Shown here piece by piece: positions 52,131 through 64,000 of a stretch of DNA of 64,000 nt. Origin of the DNA: Opeltia flavorubescens. Taxonomy: Eukaryota; Ascomycota; Lecanoromycetes; Teloschistales; Teloschistaceae. A program made the position numbers and the translations under genes. Position 1 is the first letter of the stretch. Every line of letters starts with the position of its first letter. The stretch is taken from positions 930,001 to 994,000 of the forward strand of contig KE546979.1 in NCBI GenBank assembly GCA_000442125.1, written 5' to 3'. A model generated the notes under the pieces. The model searched no databases and had not been told where the DNA came from. It saw only the letters and a list, made by a program, of their open reading frames with translations.

Positions 52131-53559
52131 AGATTTATCAGTTATTATAAAAGATAGTTATTTTTTAACGATAATAGCGATAGGTTTTTTTAAGAATTAT
52201 AATATTAGTAAGTATTAATATAATTATTTCTTTAACGTATCCAGTTTCCGAGATAAAATAAATTTATTATATTCGTAATAAACTAGTAAATAAAAGATCT
52301 AGCGAAGTCTAATATACTCTTTTCTAGATATATTACTTTTTTTATACTATAAATCTATAGCTAGGTAAAAGATTAGTAAGGACGTTTATATAGCTAAACT
52401 CTAAATAACCTTTATATTTAATAGGGAAGATATTGGTATAAATAATAATATAGATAGCGATATAAATAATAATATAGATTGCGATAATAGATCCGAATCT
52501 TATATAAATTATTAACTTATAAACGCAGAGTTTAATATAAAAAATAATAAGTTTTTATCTACTAGTAAAATTATTAGTAAAGTAAAGTAGACTTTAGATT
52601 TTTTTTTATTTTAAGTTTATCTATTATTTTATATTATTCGATCCGATTCCGAATTTAATTTATTATATTTAAGGTCTATAAGGTATATTAATACCGGCGT
52701 AGGATAAATTTATATTAGCTCGTTTTTAAAGTTAAGATTATCTTTACTATTATTTTAAATTATATTATTAAAAGAATTAAATATTTTTTTAAACTAGTAT
52801 ATTAAGTCTAAATCTAAATTTAAGCTTAAACTATATTTATCCTATATAATTATATCGATTTCTTATTATAATCTATTACTTATAGCGCTTATAATATTAT
52901 TTCTAATATTAAAATCTTTATTAATATTATCGCTAATATTCTAATTATTACTACCGCTATTGTTTTTATTATCTAAATCTTTATTAATAATATTACCGAT
53001 ATTAAAATTATTGTTATTATTACCGTTACTCGATTATTCGGGCGGAAAATTATTATTTTAGATTATAGCTGTTTCAGCGTCCTAGCGGATAATATTATAT
53101 ATAAGTAAGTTACAAAATATTAGAATAAATAGAATATTTAAAGAGATATAATAGATTTAATAATTATTATATAAAAATATAATAATAGAGGCTCGAATAC
53201 GTAGAAGTTACAATAAATAATTCCGGCGTTTAATTAGCTAACGATATATAGCGTAAATTCTAGAGTATATTAAATTCGTAATAAAAATATTATATAGTTT
53301 AAATTTTCTATTATTAAGTATTTAAAAATATTATAAGATAATTATATATATTTCTATATATTAGTTATATAATTTACTATATAATTATTTTAAAATATCG
53401 ATTTTAAATATAATAGTATTATATATAAGTAAAGCGAATAAGTAGATTTTTTTAGCTAGTTTAATCTATTTATTATTTTATACGGAATAAATTATTATAT
53501 ATATAAATATATTATTAATTTATATCTATTATCTAGCGATAGCCTTTCTATTACTTAAT

Positions 53560-54700
53560 TTATATTATTCCTTTAGTATTTTCCGGATCCGTATTATTAC
53601 TATTCTTTTTAGAATATTCCGTATTAAATTTTATAGAGCTATTAATAGGAAAAGTATTATTTAGGTTATTACCTTTCTCTATAATTTTATTATTAGAGTT
53701 ATATATAGTATAATTTATTTTTAATTTATCCTATATATAATTAATATTATTATAGATAAATAACTGCCTATAATTAGTAGAGATAGTTTTTTTAATTTTT
53801 TTTCTTTTTTAGCTTTTTATACTAGGCCGGGTTAAAAAAGAGCTTTTTTTATTATATTGTCGTTTAGTATAGTTAAAAATCTAGTTATAAACTTCGGCGT
53901 CCGAGTTTTTATTTAGATTAATCCTTTTTCTTATCCTTCTAGCTATTATAATCTTTTTTAATAAAAGAAAATTATTTAGTTTAATTTTATTTTTAAATTC
54001 CTCCTTAGCTAATAAACTCTTAATTACTTTTAGGTAATATTACCGGTCGTATTTAGCGATAGATATAAAGGAAGAATATACTTTTTTAAGCTAAATATAT
54101 TATACTAAGGTAGTAATTATTATAAATACGTCTATCGAAAATATTAGTAATATTATTATTTTTAAGGGAAATATTTTTTTATATTTTAAAAATAACCGTT
54201 CTTTTATTAAAATTCTATCTTAATTAATAGCTTTTTTATTAAAATAGAATAAACTCTCCGTCTAATAAAAATAATAATTAGCTATTAAAGTATTTTTTAT
54301 ACCTTTAAAGTTTTTAAGATTCTAGATATATAATTCTTTATTAATATTAATATAGCTAATAATTTAATTTAACGCGATATTTAATAAGCGGCTCTTCTAT
54401 ATTTTAATTAAAGATTTTATCTTTTTAATTATTTATTTATAAACGTTATAACTTCTATTTATACTAGAAAATAAAAGAATAATTAATTATTTATTAATTT
54501 AGTCGGTTAATAGAAATATTAAATAAAAATATTTAATTCTTTTTTCTAATTCTTTAAAAGTATTTTTTTCTAATATAAATATAGTAATAGTTTTATTAAC
54601 TATAACGGAACTTTAAAATTAAAAAAATATATTTTTTATAACTTTAAGAACTTTAACTACGCTATTAGTCGACTTTAAAAATAATATCTTTTTTTTTTTA
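53560..54700 (-). pseudogene. unrecognised coding-like relic in element G
   Basis: A minus-strand frame from about 54080 to 53560 reads as a charged, helix-prone segment (Lys/Arg/Glu early, then Ser/Asn/Asp/Thr-rich) with relatively few stops. It may continue upstream to about 54700 in other frames. It lies upstream of the transposase relic in the same orientation and could be its N-terminal part or a separate accessory gene. I recognise no domain. Confidence 0.35.
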
Positions 54701-55699
54701 GTTATAGTATTTAATAAAGTGTTAAACTAGAATATAATTAGTTATTAAATTTCTAAATTAAGATTATAGATTTATATAGTTAAATACTTTATATTTTTTA
54801 AATAATCTTTTAATAGGAAGACGACTATTAAAAAAAATATAATATAAGGATTTTGGTTAAAGTACTAGTATTTTTTTAATAATAGTTAATAAAGATATAT
54901 TCTACGGTTTATTATAGAATTAAATAACTAGTGCTTCTTTACGCGTAGCTATATATAAAGAATAGGATATTTTTTTATATAGTTAAGGATTAGATATTTT
55001 ATTTATTTAAAATCGCGATATATTTTTATAAGATTAGGATTTAAAAGCCGCCTTTAGAAATATAGTATTAATTATCTTTTTTATAAGTATAGATTCGAAT
55101 TGTTTTAGGGTACGGAGTTATTTTAATAAGGCTAGTTTGTTTTTTATAATAAAATGAGAGGTTTTAAATATAAAGTTTACTGTTTTAGGTTTAAGCTAGG
55201 ATAGAAATATTAGTTGTAAATATACTAAAATCGGGAAATTATACTATTACTTCGGCTAGGGAGTTATTTTTATCGGCTTTATTATTAGTTTTTATACGTC
55301 TATTTACTATTCTTCTAGCTTTATAATCTAATTTCGTATCTTAAAAAGGATTATAGGAAAGATTATTTCTATTAGGAGGAGGTAAAATATCTAGTATAAA
55401 TTTACGAAGTCTTTAAAACTACGAACTTAATTTCGAACTTTAGGTATTACGTTTCGCTAATAGTATTAAGCTCGGTATTTAAAATAAGATATAAAAAGAT
55501 ATAATTAGCTTGTATAGTTTATTACGGATAAAAAAAAAACGTTATATAAGAAATATTATATAAAAAAGCGTTGTATAATAAGAAGGCGCGTTATTTTATC
55601 TACTATTAAGGCGCTAAAAATTAGCTTAAAACAGTAAAAAATTCGTTTAAATTAAATAGTTTGATTATTAATTAAAAAGTATTTTTTTATTATATATAA

Positions 55700-56440
55700 T
55701 ATTATAAACTTTTTTATATTAGGAAATAAAAGCTAGTATTTATTATAGGTAGCCTATAGATATTAAAATACTAGGAATTATAATCTAATACTTATCTTAA
55801 GTAGCTTATAAGTATTATAATTTTAGGAAATAAAATTTAATACCTATTCTAAGTGGTTTACTAGTATTATAACTCTAGGAATTAAGATCTAGTGTTTATC
55901 GCTTACGATAGTTACTAATATATATTTTAAAAAATCTATTCTAGCGTTTATTAAGACCGGTAAACCTAGTATTTTATACTAGGAAATACTTACCGCCCCT
56001 TATCAGCGCTAGTTATTAAATATTCTTAAGCTAGGAAATAGAATATAAGGCTTATCNTATAGGCTAGGAAATGAGCTAGGAGGTATATCAGCACGAGAGC
56101 TAGCTATACTATAGGCTAGGAAATAAGCTAGGAGGTATATCGGTATAATAAATAGCTATACTTTAAGCGGGGAAATAAACTAGGAGGTATATTAATATAA
56201 AAGAGAGTAACTGCCTATACTAAAAAATACGATAGAGGGTTTATCGGCGTAAAAGAGAGTAACGGCCTATACTAGAAAATACGATAGGGGGTTTATCGGC
56301 GTAAAGGAGAGTAACGGTATATACTAGAAAATAAAATAAAGGGTTTATTAGCGTAAAGGAGAGTAACGGTATATATTAGAAAATAAAATAAAAAGTTTAT
56401 TATTATATAAACTAGTAACGGTATATATTATTATAAGTTT
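55700..56440. repeat. tandem arrays in element G, about 60-bp units
   Basis: The first part (55700-55930) has about three units containing 'tactaggaattataatcta' and variants. The second (about 55975-56440) has units with 'gctaggaaat' and then at least five copies of a roughly 57-bp unit of the form 'gagagtaacgg(c/t)(c/a)tatac' plus 'agaaaata' and 'gggtttat'. One N lies at 56057. The second unit type recurs in reverse orientation at 58885-59080. Confidence 0.75.
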
Positions 56441-57089
56441 ATTAGTAAGATATATATTATTTATATAGCCTAGGTATTAGAATTAGAATTAGTATTAAAG
56501 GAAATAGTAGTAGGTATATATAATTATAGCTTACTTAAAATTATTATAAATATATATTCTAATCTTTTTTTTTTTTTAAATATATATAATTTCCTTTTAA
56601 TTAATATTAAGACTTTTAACCTTTTATATAATTTTAATTTAACTTCCTTTTAACTATATAAACTCTCCTTTACTATTTATAATTTTTAAATTCCTCGATC
56701 GCGTGTATTATTATAAGCTTGCTTTCCTATAAATTAGTTAATAGAATATATTCTATCTATTTTAAATTTTACGAACGAAGCTTTAAATATATATATACTA
56801 TTCTAGTTTTTACTTTAATTTATTTTAATTCCCTTTTTAACTTATTCTAATCCCTTAACTAGTAATTCTAGCCTTTTAATTTTTATTAGCTAGTATTTTA
56901 TTTTTAATTAATTTAATATATTTATTAAATAGGTATATTAAATTTTAAATTTTATTAGTAAATAATAGATTTCTTTAATTTTACGGACTAGAAACTCACT
57001 TTAGTTTATATAAATATATTTTTATTTTTTTTTTTTCTAATTTAACGCCTTTAGGTATATTCTAACGAAATCTTATTTTTAACTAGTAG

Positions 57090-57960
57090 ATTTTACTAAT
57101 ATAGTATAGTTCGTTATTAAGAATATTATCCGTAGTAAAAGAGGAGCCTATTTTATTAAATAACGAGCTTTTAAAGCTTTAAGAAGTATTTAAGATTATT
57201 TTAGGCTTAAAGTATAAAGGTAAAGAGCTAGAGATAAAAATACTATAGATAATTAAGGAACGCGAAGATAAGATTTATTCTATTATTACTCGCGCTATTC
57301 TAGCTTATAAAGCTAACTTTAAATTTTTTTCGATTTTTTTTAAAGAAGACGGCTCTATTACCGTTAAATATTTTTATAAAAATTGTTAAAAAATCGAGCT
57401 TTATAATACCGCTTAAAAAGCCTTTTAAGTATAGTATATAACTTCCGAAAAAAAATTAATATATATTTACCTAAATATTATTTCAGATATAATCTATTTT
57501 ATAGAAGTTTATATAGCGAATATATAATAAGATCTTATAATTAAATTCTAAGCCTATAAAGCTTTTAATTCTATTTAATTAAGTAAAAGCCGAAAATTTA
57601 TTTTTATAACCTTTTAATTAACTTAAAAGTATATATTAGCCGATAAATATAAGATCTAGAGCCTTCTAGAATAATATCCGCTTTATAAAGAATTTAGTGT
57701 ATTTTAAAAAAAGATAGTTTTATTTAATATTATTATTTTATAGAGCGATAAATACTAAATTAAGTTATTACGCTTTAAAGAAAGTGATAGGTTAGACCTA
57801 TCTAGTATATTTCTAGAATATAATTTAGAACTAGAAAGAAAAGGTTTTATAGATTCGGCGGAAGGATACGAGGTATAAATAATAATATTAGAGAGTATAA
57901 GCGGGATAGAAAAAGAATAAATTACTATAAGTCTTTTATTTTTTTATTTATAGTATTTTA
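57090..57960 (+). pseudogene. plus-strand hypothetical gene relic 1 in element G
   Basis: One plus-strand frame can be followed for about 290 codons. It is rich in Lys, Glu, Ile and Leu, with a helix-like first third and a recurring charged pattern. The stops are TAA or TAG, never TGA, as expected for RIP-altered Gln and Trp codons. The stop density is only slightly below the chance level for this composition, so confidence is modest. I do not recognise a family. It lies opposite in strand to the transposase relic and may be accessory cargo. Confidence 0.35.
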
Positions 57961-58069
57961 GTACTTTAATACTTATTTTATATTTTAATATTCTATTTTC
58001 TAGTTTTAATTATTTTATATCTATTATATTATAATATTTTAACTAGCTTTATTTATTCTTTATATTTAA

Positions 58070-58690
58070 GTATTGAACTTTACTAATATTAATAGCTAGT
58101 TTTAGTATATTCCTATAGTTATTAAGGATAATAACTACTATTCTAATATAGTAGTATAGATAGACGATAAATGTAATTATTTATCCGAAAATTTAGACTA
58201 TAAATCTAGTAGCGATTATTCTAATAATAGTAATTAATTAGAAGTAGAAGACTTTAATTTTTTTAGAACGAGATATTTTAAATAAATATAAATAAAAGTA
58301 GACGGGTGGATTTATAACGTCTTATACCTAACTAACCTTTATAGAAAATATATCGAGCTGCTAGCCGGTGTAAAGGTACGTTTTATCCTATTTTAGGAAA
58401 TAGACGTTACTTATAGTATATAGAAGCGTTACTTTAATAATAGAGGTGAATTAGAATTTATATTAAGTAAGCGCGTTTTTAAGAAGCTAAAGTATAATAT
58501 TAAGGTTCCTCTATTTAGGTTAAGTATACTACCTTAGAATAATATAAGGAAGGTTAAAAATTTCTAGGTCGATTACGACCCGAAGCTTAATCTGGCTTTT
58601 TTAAAGATCGGGAAGCTAAAGTATTCGAAGCTAGAGGAGGTAATAGAATAAAAGAAATATAGACCGTATATCTTTAGCTATTAATTATTA
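58070..58690 (+). pseudogene. plus-strand hypothetical gene relic 2 in element G
   Basis: A single plus-strand frame runs about 205 codons with far fewer stops than chance, especially from 58300 to 58688. It has an acidic Ser/Asn/Asp-rich stretch at about 58140-58240, then a basic segment with D-G-W-I-Y, K-K-L-K and D-Y-D-P-K-L blocks. The stops within it are TAG or TAA where Trp or Gln would fit. It ends near 58688 before a TTA/AAT-rich tail. I do not recognise the family. It could be a DNA-binding accessory protein, or a captured host gene fragment. Confidence 0.5.
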
Positions 58691-58884
58691 ATCGTTAATT
58701 ATTATTTTTTTATTTACGGTTTGTTGGTTGGTTAGTTAGTATTTTTTCTATTTTATAAAATAACGATTAAAAATACTAGATTTAATAGGCGGGTAGTTTA
58801 TAATAAGTAATTTACGATACGATTTTTAGTTAATATAATATATTATTTAGTTAATATATAGGTATTATTATCTAGTATTCTTAT

Positions 58885-59080
58885 ATATATTAGGAATTGA
58901 GCTTTTTATTTTATATATACCGTTCTACTATTATTAGGAATTCAGCTTTTTATTTTATATATACCGTTGTACTGGAGCTAGAAATTCAGTTTTTTATTTT
59001 ATATATACCGTTCTACTGCTATTAGGAATTCAGCTTCTTATTTTATATATGCCGTTGCACTGGAGCTAGGAAATCGCTAA
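58885..59080. repeat. tandem array, about 54-bp unit, inverted relative to 56100-56440
   Basis: Four copies of a unit containing 'aggaattcagctttttatttt' shortened variants and 'tataccgtt(c/g)tact' lie head to tail. The reverse complement of the 'agtaacggtatata...aaaataaaa' unit at 56200-56440 matches this array, so element G carries related arrays in opposite orientation on its right side. Confidence 0.7.
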
Positions 59081-59128
59081 TAAGGTAGGCGTTTTTGTAC
59101 TATAGTAGGGGTTGGAGTCTTCAGCGCT

Positions 59129-59191
59129 TAGTATAATGGGTAGGTTATAGGCTTGAAGAGAATTAGTGGATGCCTTTATAGAAGTTTGAGC
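59129..59191 (+). ncRNA. possible tRNA-like or SINE head (A and B boxes)
   Basis: 'tagtataatgg' (59129-59139) fits the A-box consensus TRGYNNARNNG exactly. 'agtttgagc' (59183-59191) could be a RIPed B box. Spacing is about 44 bp, within the tRNA range. The stretch 59090-59200 keeps more G+C than its surroundings. No complete cloverleaf can be drawn, so this is a hint only. Confidence 0.3.
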
Positions 59192-59667
59192 GTAATAATA
59201 ATAAATAAAGAAAATAATTAAGGTAAACCACTTTATACTTTAAATATTATATAAAATACGTTTAGAGTTGAGTATAAGTAGTAAAACGCTATATAAAATA
59301 ACGCTTTAAATAACTCTAATAGTTAAATTTATAATAGTACCTCTAGCCCGCCGATTATTTTTTTTAATAGTCGAAATAATAATTGATATATAACTCTATA
59401 ACGAATTTTATATATAGTAAATTCTTTTGCGCTATTATTAGAACGATAAAATCGATACCCGCTATACTTTAACTTATACTAAAAATGTATAGCAATTAGA
59501 ATATAATACTGAAAATGCTATATAAAAAACGATTTTAAATGCGCTTTAGCGCTTTAGGGACGAAATATTTTTAGTAGAGTTTTATTACTTTAATTATTGC
59601 AACTTTCTTGAGACTTTTTTAAGACTTTCTTAAAACTTTCTTGCAACCGTTTAAGAATAAACTATAT

Positions 59668-59789
59668 TTTATAACGTTCTTATAACTGTTATACAACTGT
59701 TCGTAACTATCTCGCAACCCGTAACTATTGTACAACTATTGTGCGAAAGTTATACAATAGTTCTATTAGTAGTAGGGAGGCCTATAAGG
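59668..59789 (-). repeat. right TIR of element G
   Basis: Inverted partner of 46782-46930. Its tip reads GGGAGGCCTATAAGG just before TA, and it contains 'gtacaactattgtgcg' and 'tatacaatagtt' repeats. It is better preserved than the left arm; 'caactgtt' and 'gcaac' steps remain. Confidence 0.7.
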
Positions 59790-62504
59790 TATTTAATAAA
59801 TTTTGGAAAATTATTGCTATTATTATATTCGGAATTAATTTAATAAATATCGCTATTTAAATATCTAATTATATTCTTTTTACTAGGCCGGTTAAATTAT
59901 ATAAAAATTATTAGATATTTTTTATAATTTATACTACCCGTTTTTTATAGAATTATATAGTCGGTAAAAACATAAAAGGCTATTATTTATAATTTAGTAA
60001 AAATTATATAATTTATTATATTTATTTTAAATTAAAATAATTTTTTTTTTAAATTTATAGAAAAGTTTATTAAATAACTCTATATTTTAATAATTTAACG
60101 GAATTTTTAAATTTTTCTAGCGATAGAATAAAATAGTAAACTAGGTGTATATATATTAATATATATTAAATTATTACTTTTAATCTTTAATTATATAAAA
60201 GATTTTATAATATATTTATTTTTATTTATTTATTAGTTTTTTGAATAGATTAAATCGAGATACTATTTTATTAAAGTTATTATAGTTTAAAAATCTTTTT
60301 AAATTATCGTTATTATTAATATAATCGTTTTTATTTTTATTTTTAAACTAGATTTAAATGTTTAAAGGATAATTACCTTTTAATAAAATAAAAATTATAT
60401 TTAATTTTTTAAATAGACTATTATAAGGGTTTCTATAGTTAAATTTATAAAAAAGATCGTTAAATATTTATTAGGTTCTAAAATAAATTCGTTAATAGAG
60501 TTTTAAAACTTTAAAAAATAATTTTTAAATAGTTTTTAATTTAATAAACCAGCTTTTTTAAAAATATATATATAAAAACTATTATTAGAGTTTTAAAAAT
60601 ATTAATTTTAAATATTAAATACTTTAATTATTTTTTATTATTTTACTAGTAAATATATTATTAAATTAAATTTAATAATAAAATTATATAATTTATTTTA
60701 ATACTATTTTATTAAATTAACCTCGTTAATAATATATCTCCGAATATTATTCCGAATTGTACGGTATTTTATAATCGGTATATTTAAATATATATTTTTT
60801 TTATTTTAAAAATATTTAAAACCAAATTCTATTAATTTCTATAATTTAGTTTTAAATTATTTTAGAAAATAATTTATTATATTATTTAAAGGGCTATTAA
60901 TTAAAATTTTATAATTTTAATTAATAAATTATAAATAAACTATTTAATTAATATAGAATTTTCTATATTTAAATATATTTTAAATAAATTTAAAACCGTT
61001 AAAATAATTAATAAAGTATTTAATAATATAAAATTATTTTATATTTAAATTAATATACTATTATTTTAAAAAACGCGTAATCTTAATTATTTATAAAACG
61101 CGAAAAATATTTACTTTATATTATAGTTATAGGTTTTAATTAAAATAGAATTTTATAAATCGATTAAAAAATATAAACTACTTTTCGCCTATATATACTA
61201 GATTCAATTTTTTTAAAATTATTAGATAATAGTTTTTATTAATATTAAAAGATTTAAGATTAATATATATAATATTAGATAAATTAAAAATATAATAATT
61301 AATAATCGTTTTTTTATTATTATTAAAATATCTATTATAAAAATCGAAATTATAAATAAAATTTTTAATTGTAAAGTTTTTTTTAATTTTATATAATCGT
61401 TTAATAATTATAGTAGTATTTTATATAAAGAATAGCCGGTAAAATTATTTAAATACTATTATAAGCTAATCCTTGTTTTTATATTTAATAATAATATATT
61501 TACTAGATATAAAATAGTATATAAAATCCTAGTAAAAATATAAAAAACCGATATATAATTTATCGCTATTTTATATAAATAATAATATTTATAAATTATA
61601 TTTAAACTTTTATAATTATTTAATTTTTTTTTATTTTTTTTTATTATTTTAAATAACCTATAAACTAAAACCTAGATTTTATTCGATAAAATCTTTAAAA
61701 TTTTTATAATAGGGTTTTATAATTAAATAAAGTCGCTAGTCCGGTTTATATAAATATTAATTATAATTGATTTAATACTTAAAATCTAGTATATATTTAA
61801 AATTTATTTTATAAAATAAATATAAGCGATTTTATTTAAAACGGTATTTAAAACTATCTATTAAATATATTAAAATTTCTAATTATTCGATTATTAAAAA
61901 TATATTTATTATAGCTAGTTTAGATTTAAAATTTTAATAGTCGATTAATTTTTTAATAATAAAATAAACTTTTATAAACTTGAATATCTATTTAAATTTT
62001 ATATATATCTTATAATAAAATCAATAATTAGGTATAAAACTTGATAAATTACTAATATAAATATTTTATATATAAACTTTACTAGAATCGAAGCGGAACC
62101 GAATAAATCAAAGGTTTTTTTATATATAAATTATTTTAACCTCTTTTAACCCCTTTAATAGAATTTATATTTTATAAAATACTTTTATATTAGTAGCTTT
62201 ATTATTATTTAAAAACTATTTATTATATTAGTAAAAAGCTAGAAATTATAAAAAAATAATAAAATCGAAAATAAAAACCTATTTATAAAAAATATTATTA
62301 TATATTTTTTTACTATTTTTAATTAAATTATAAAATAAAATTTTTGAATAAATTTTATTTAGTTAAATATAATTAAATAAAAAAATAATAAGTTTTTTTT
62401 AATAAAAATATATATTTTTTTTAAATTTAAATTCTTTAAATTGATTAAATATTAGAATAAATATATTTTATACTTTTTAATAAATATATAATACTAGATT
62501 AAAA

Positions 62505-62630
62505 TAGATTTCGAACTATTAAAAGTACTATTTTAAATTTTAACGAATTTCGGATTATTAAAATTACTATTTTATATATTAATAATCCGAGGTTTATTAA
62601 AATTACTATTCTAAATTTTACTAGACTTAA
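62505..62630. repeat. 39-bp unit x 3
   Basis: 'attaaaa(g/t)tacta' recurs at 62518, 62557 and 62596, an exact 39-bp period, with related text between. The period is a multiple of three. Confidence 0.75.
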
Positions 62631-63429
62631 ATTTAGTTAGATTAATATTATATTTTAGTTTATAATCTATAATACAAACGGTTTTTTATATATTTATAAA
62701 TTCTATATTAAAAAAAGCGACTATTTTTTTGTTAAAGTTATTTATTTATTTCCGCGATATATTAATAAAAATAAAAAGAAGCTACTACTAAAAAGTTTAT
62801 AAATATTTAAAAAGGCTATAATATATATATAAAATACTTGGAATTTATAGCCTTTATAGTAATAAAAATCTAAAAAAAAATATAAATAATTTAAAATTTA
62901 ATATAATTAGATAAACGAGTATTTAAATATAAAAAAATTAAAATAATAGAAATAATAATAGTAATAAAAAAATATTAATAATAAAAAAAATTAAATCCTA
63001 TTAAAAAATTAAATAAATTAAAAAAAGAATTTATAGTAAATTAAAAATTTCGATATTTATAATATTTTAAATAAAATAAAATATATTTAAAAAATATTAT
63101 ATATTTAATAATAAAAGTAATAATAAAAAAAATTTTATTATTTATTTAAAAGGTATTTTTTAATAATTTATAATTAAAAAATTTAAAATTATATTAATAA
63201 AAAAATAGAACGATATAAAATAGCTAGATAAATTTACTAATTAATTAATAAATTTATAAGATATAATACTATTATAATTTAACGTTTAAAAATAAAATAA
63301 AAAGATAATTCTAGGTATAAATAGAAATTAAATCTAATTATTAATTTTAAAAAAAATAGAGTTTAGTATAAAATAAAAGAAGTTAATAAAATAAGTATAT
63401 TAATTATATAAAAAAGGATTAAATAAAAT

Positions 63430-63900
63430 AATACTATTAAATTTAATAAACTAGAAGATTATATAAAAAAATTCGAAAATTAATTAAATATATAAAAAAA
63501 GAAGAAATTAATAATATTAATACTAAATTTAATAAACTAGCGGGTTATATAAAAAAATTTAATAATTTAATAAATATATAAAAAAAAAAATTATTAATAT
63601 TAATATTAAGTTTAATAGATTAATAAAAAATATAAAAAAATTTATATAAAAAATTAAAGCTTAAAATAATTATTTAAAATAAAATTATCTATTAATTAAA
63701 AAGTTTTTTACTATTAATAATATTAAAAAAAAATATATAAAGATAAATAAAAAGTAAATAAAATAATCGATTATAGAAATAATAAGCTAAAATATAAGAT
63801 AAAAAGAATTAATAAAATAGTATATTAGATATATAAAAATAAATAATATTAATACTAGATTTAATAAGCTAGTAGAAAATATAAAATATTCGAAAGCTTA
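63430..63900. repeat. about 86-bp repeat, purine-rich
   Basis: 'tttaataaactag' followed by 'tatataaaaaaatt' recurs near 63438, 63525 and, weaker, 63607, and again near 63858. The plus strand here is strongly A-biased. The unit may once have encoded a charged helical repeat. Confidence 0.55.
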
Positions 63901-64000
63901 AAATAAATTAATAAACGATAATTTAATTTAAATATTTAATATATATCGAATCGATTATTAACTTCTATTTACTATTTTTATTATTTATATAACTATTTAT

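Larger units (their letters stand above)
46782..59789 (-). mobile_element. Element G: 13-kb TIR DNA transposon, CMC/Plavaka-like
   Basis: Imperfect terminal inverted repeats lie at 46782-46930 and about 59668-59789, bordered by TA on both sides (46780-46781 and 59790-59791). The tips read CCAGATAGCCACC on the left and, reversed, CCTTATAGGCCTCC on the right. Inside both arms the motif 'caatagttgta' and variants recur several times. The interior carries a minus-strand transposase relic (about 50480-52130), further minus-strand coding-like sequence at about 53560-54700, two plus-strand relics (57090-58690), and tandem arrays at about 49270-50215, 55700-56440 and 58885-59080. The size, two-base target and subterminal repeats fit a large CACTA/Plavaka-type element. 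The family call rests on remembered resemblance and is tentative. RIP is moderate, lighter than in the flanks. Confidence 0.7.
59792..64000. other. RIP-degraded background right of element G
   Basis: Extremely AT-rich sequence without a recognisable gene. A 39-bp triplet repeat (62505-62630) and an array of about 86 bp (63430-63660) are listed separately. A plus-strand frame across 61900-63100 would look Pro/Ser/Thr-rich if RIP were undone, but its stop density is at chance level, so I do not call it. It continues the background of 1-4940 and 45738-46781 and runs off the window end. Confidence 0.55.

Noticed and set aside
55700-56440. CRISPR-like regular array
   Set aside because: Units are directly tandem without unique spacers, and the context is a eukaryotic transposon.
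60720-61230. Minus-strand stretch slightly reminiscent of a fungal transposase segment
   Set aside because: The resemblance lacks key positions and needs gaps; not supportable by eye.
61900-63100. Plus-strand Pro/Ser/Thr-rich frame
   Set aside because: Only the 39-bp repeat supports it; stop density is at chance level and no domain is seen.
1-64000. Mitochondrial origin suggested by extreme AT content
   Set aside because: No mitochondrial genes, rRNAs or tRNAs are present, and the window is built of nuclear LTR and TIR elements with RIP-type decay.

Overview
This window is an AT-rich, gene-free block of the kind found in filamentous ascomycetes (Pezizomycotina) that use repeat-induced point mutation (RIP). 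Almost every C in a CpA context, and its opposite-strand G, appears to have become T or A. TpA steps and TAA/TAG triplets fill all frames, and recognisable domains survive only as decayed copies. I see no intact host gene, rRNA, complete tRNA or CRISPR array. The exact species cannot be read from the sequence.

Most of the window resolves into a nest of transposable elements, dated relative to each other by perfect target-site duplications (TSDs). The outer element E (4941-45732, minus strand) is a Ty3/Gypsy chromovirus with 192-bp LTRs and TSD TTATA; its own sequence is about 10.9 kb. Into E went: element A (8530-15706, minus, TSD ATTAG); element C (17013-38604, plus, TSD TCTAG); a 448-bp MITE (39763-40210); and a 706-bp TA-flanked element (41260-41965). 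C was itself hit twice by members of its own family: B (18134-25325, minus, TSD AAAAC) and D (28527-35724, plus, TSD ATATA). A, B, C and D are four full-length copies of one chromodomain-bearing Gypsy family, each close to 7.19 kb with LTRs of about 205 bp. B, the least mutated, is probably the youngest or least RIPed.

Right of E, after about 1 kb of degraded spacer, lies G (46782-59789). This is a 13-kb DNA transposon with imperfect terminal inverted repeats and a TA duplication. It holds a minus-strand transposase relic resembling fungal CACTA/Plavaka-type (CMC) transposases, two plus-strand reading-frame relics of unknown function near its right end, and several tandem arrays, some in inverted orientation to each other. 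It is the most unusual item here.

The flanks (1-4940, 45738-46781, 59792-64000) are heavily mutated background with short tandem arrays (170, 54, 39 and about 86 bp periods) and no recognisable gene. None of the elements looks able to move by itself; all coding relics are broken throughout.
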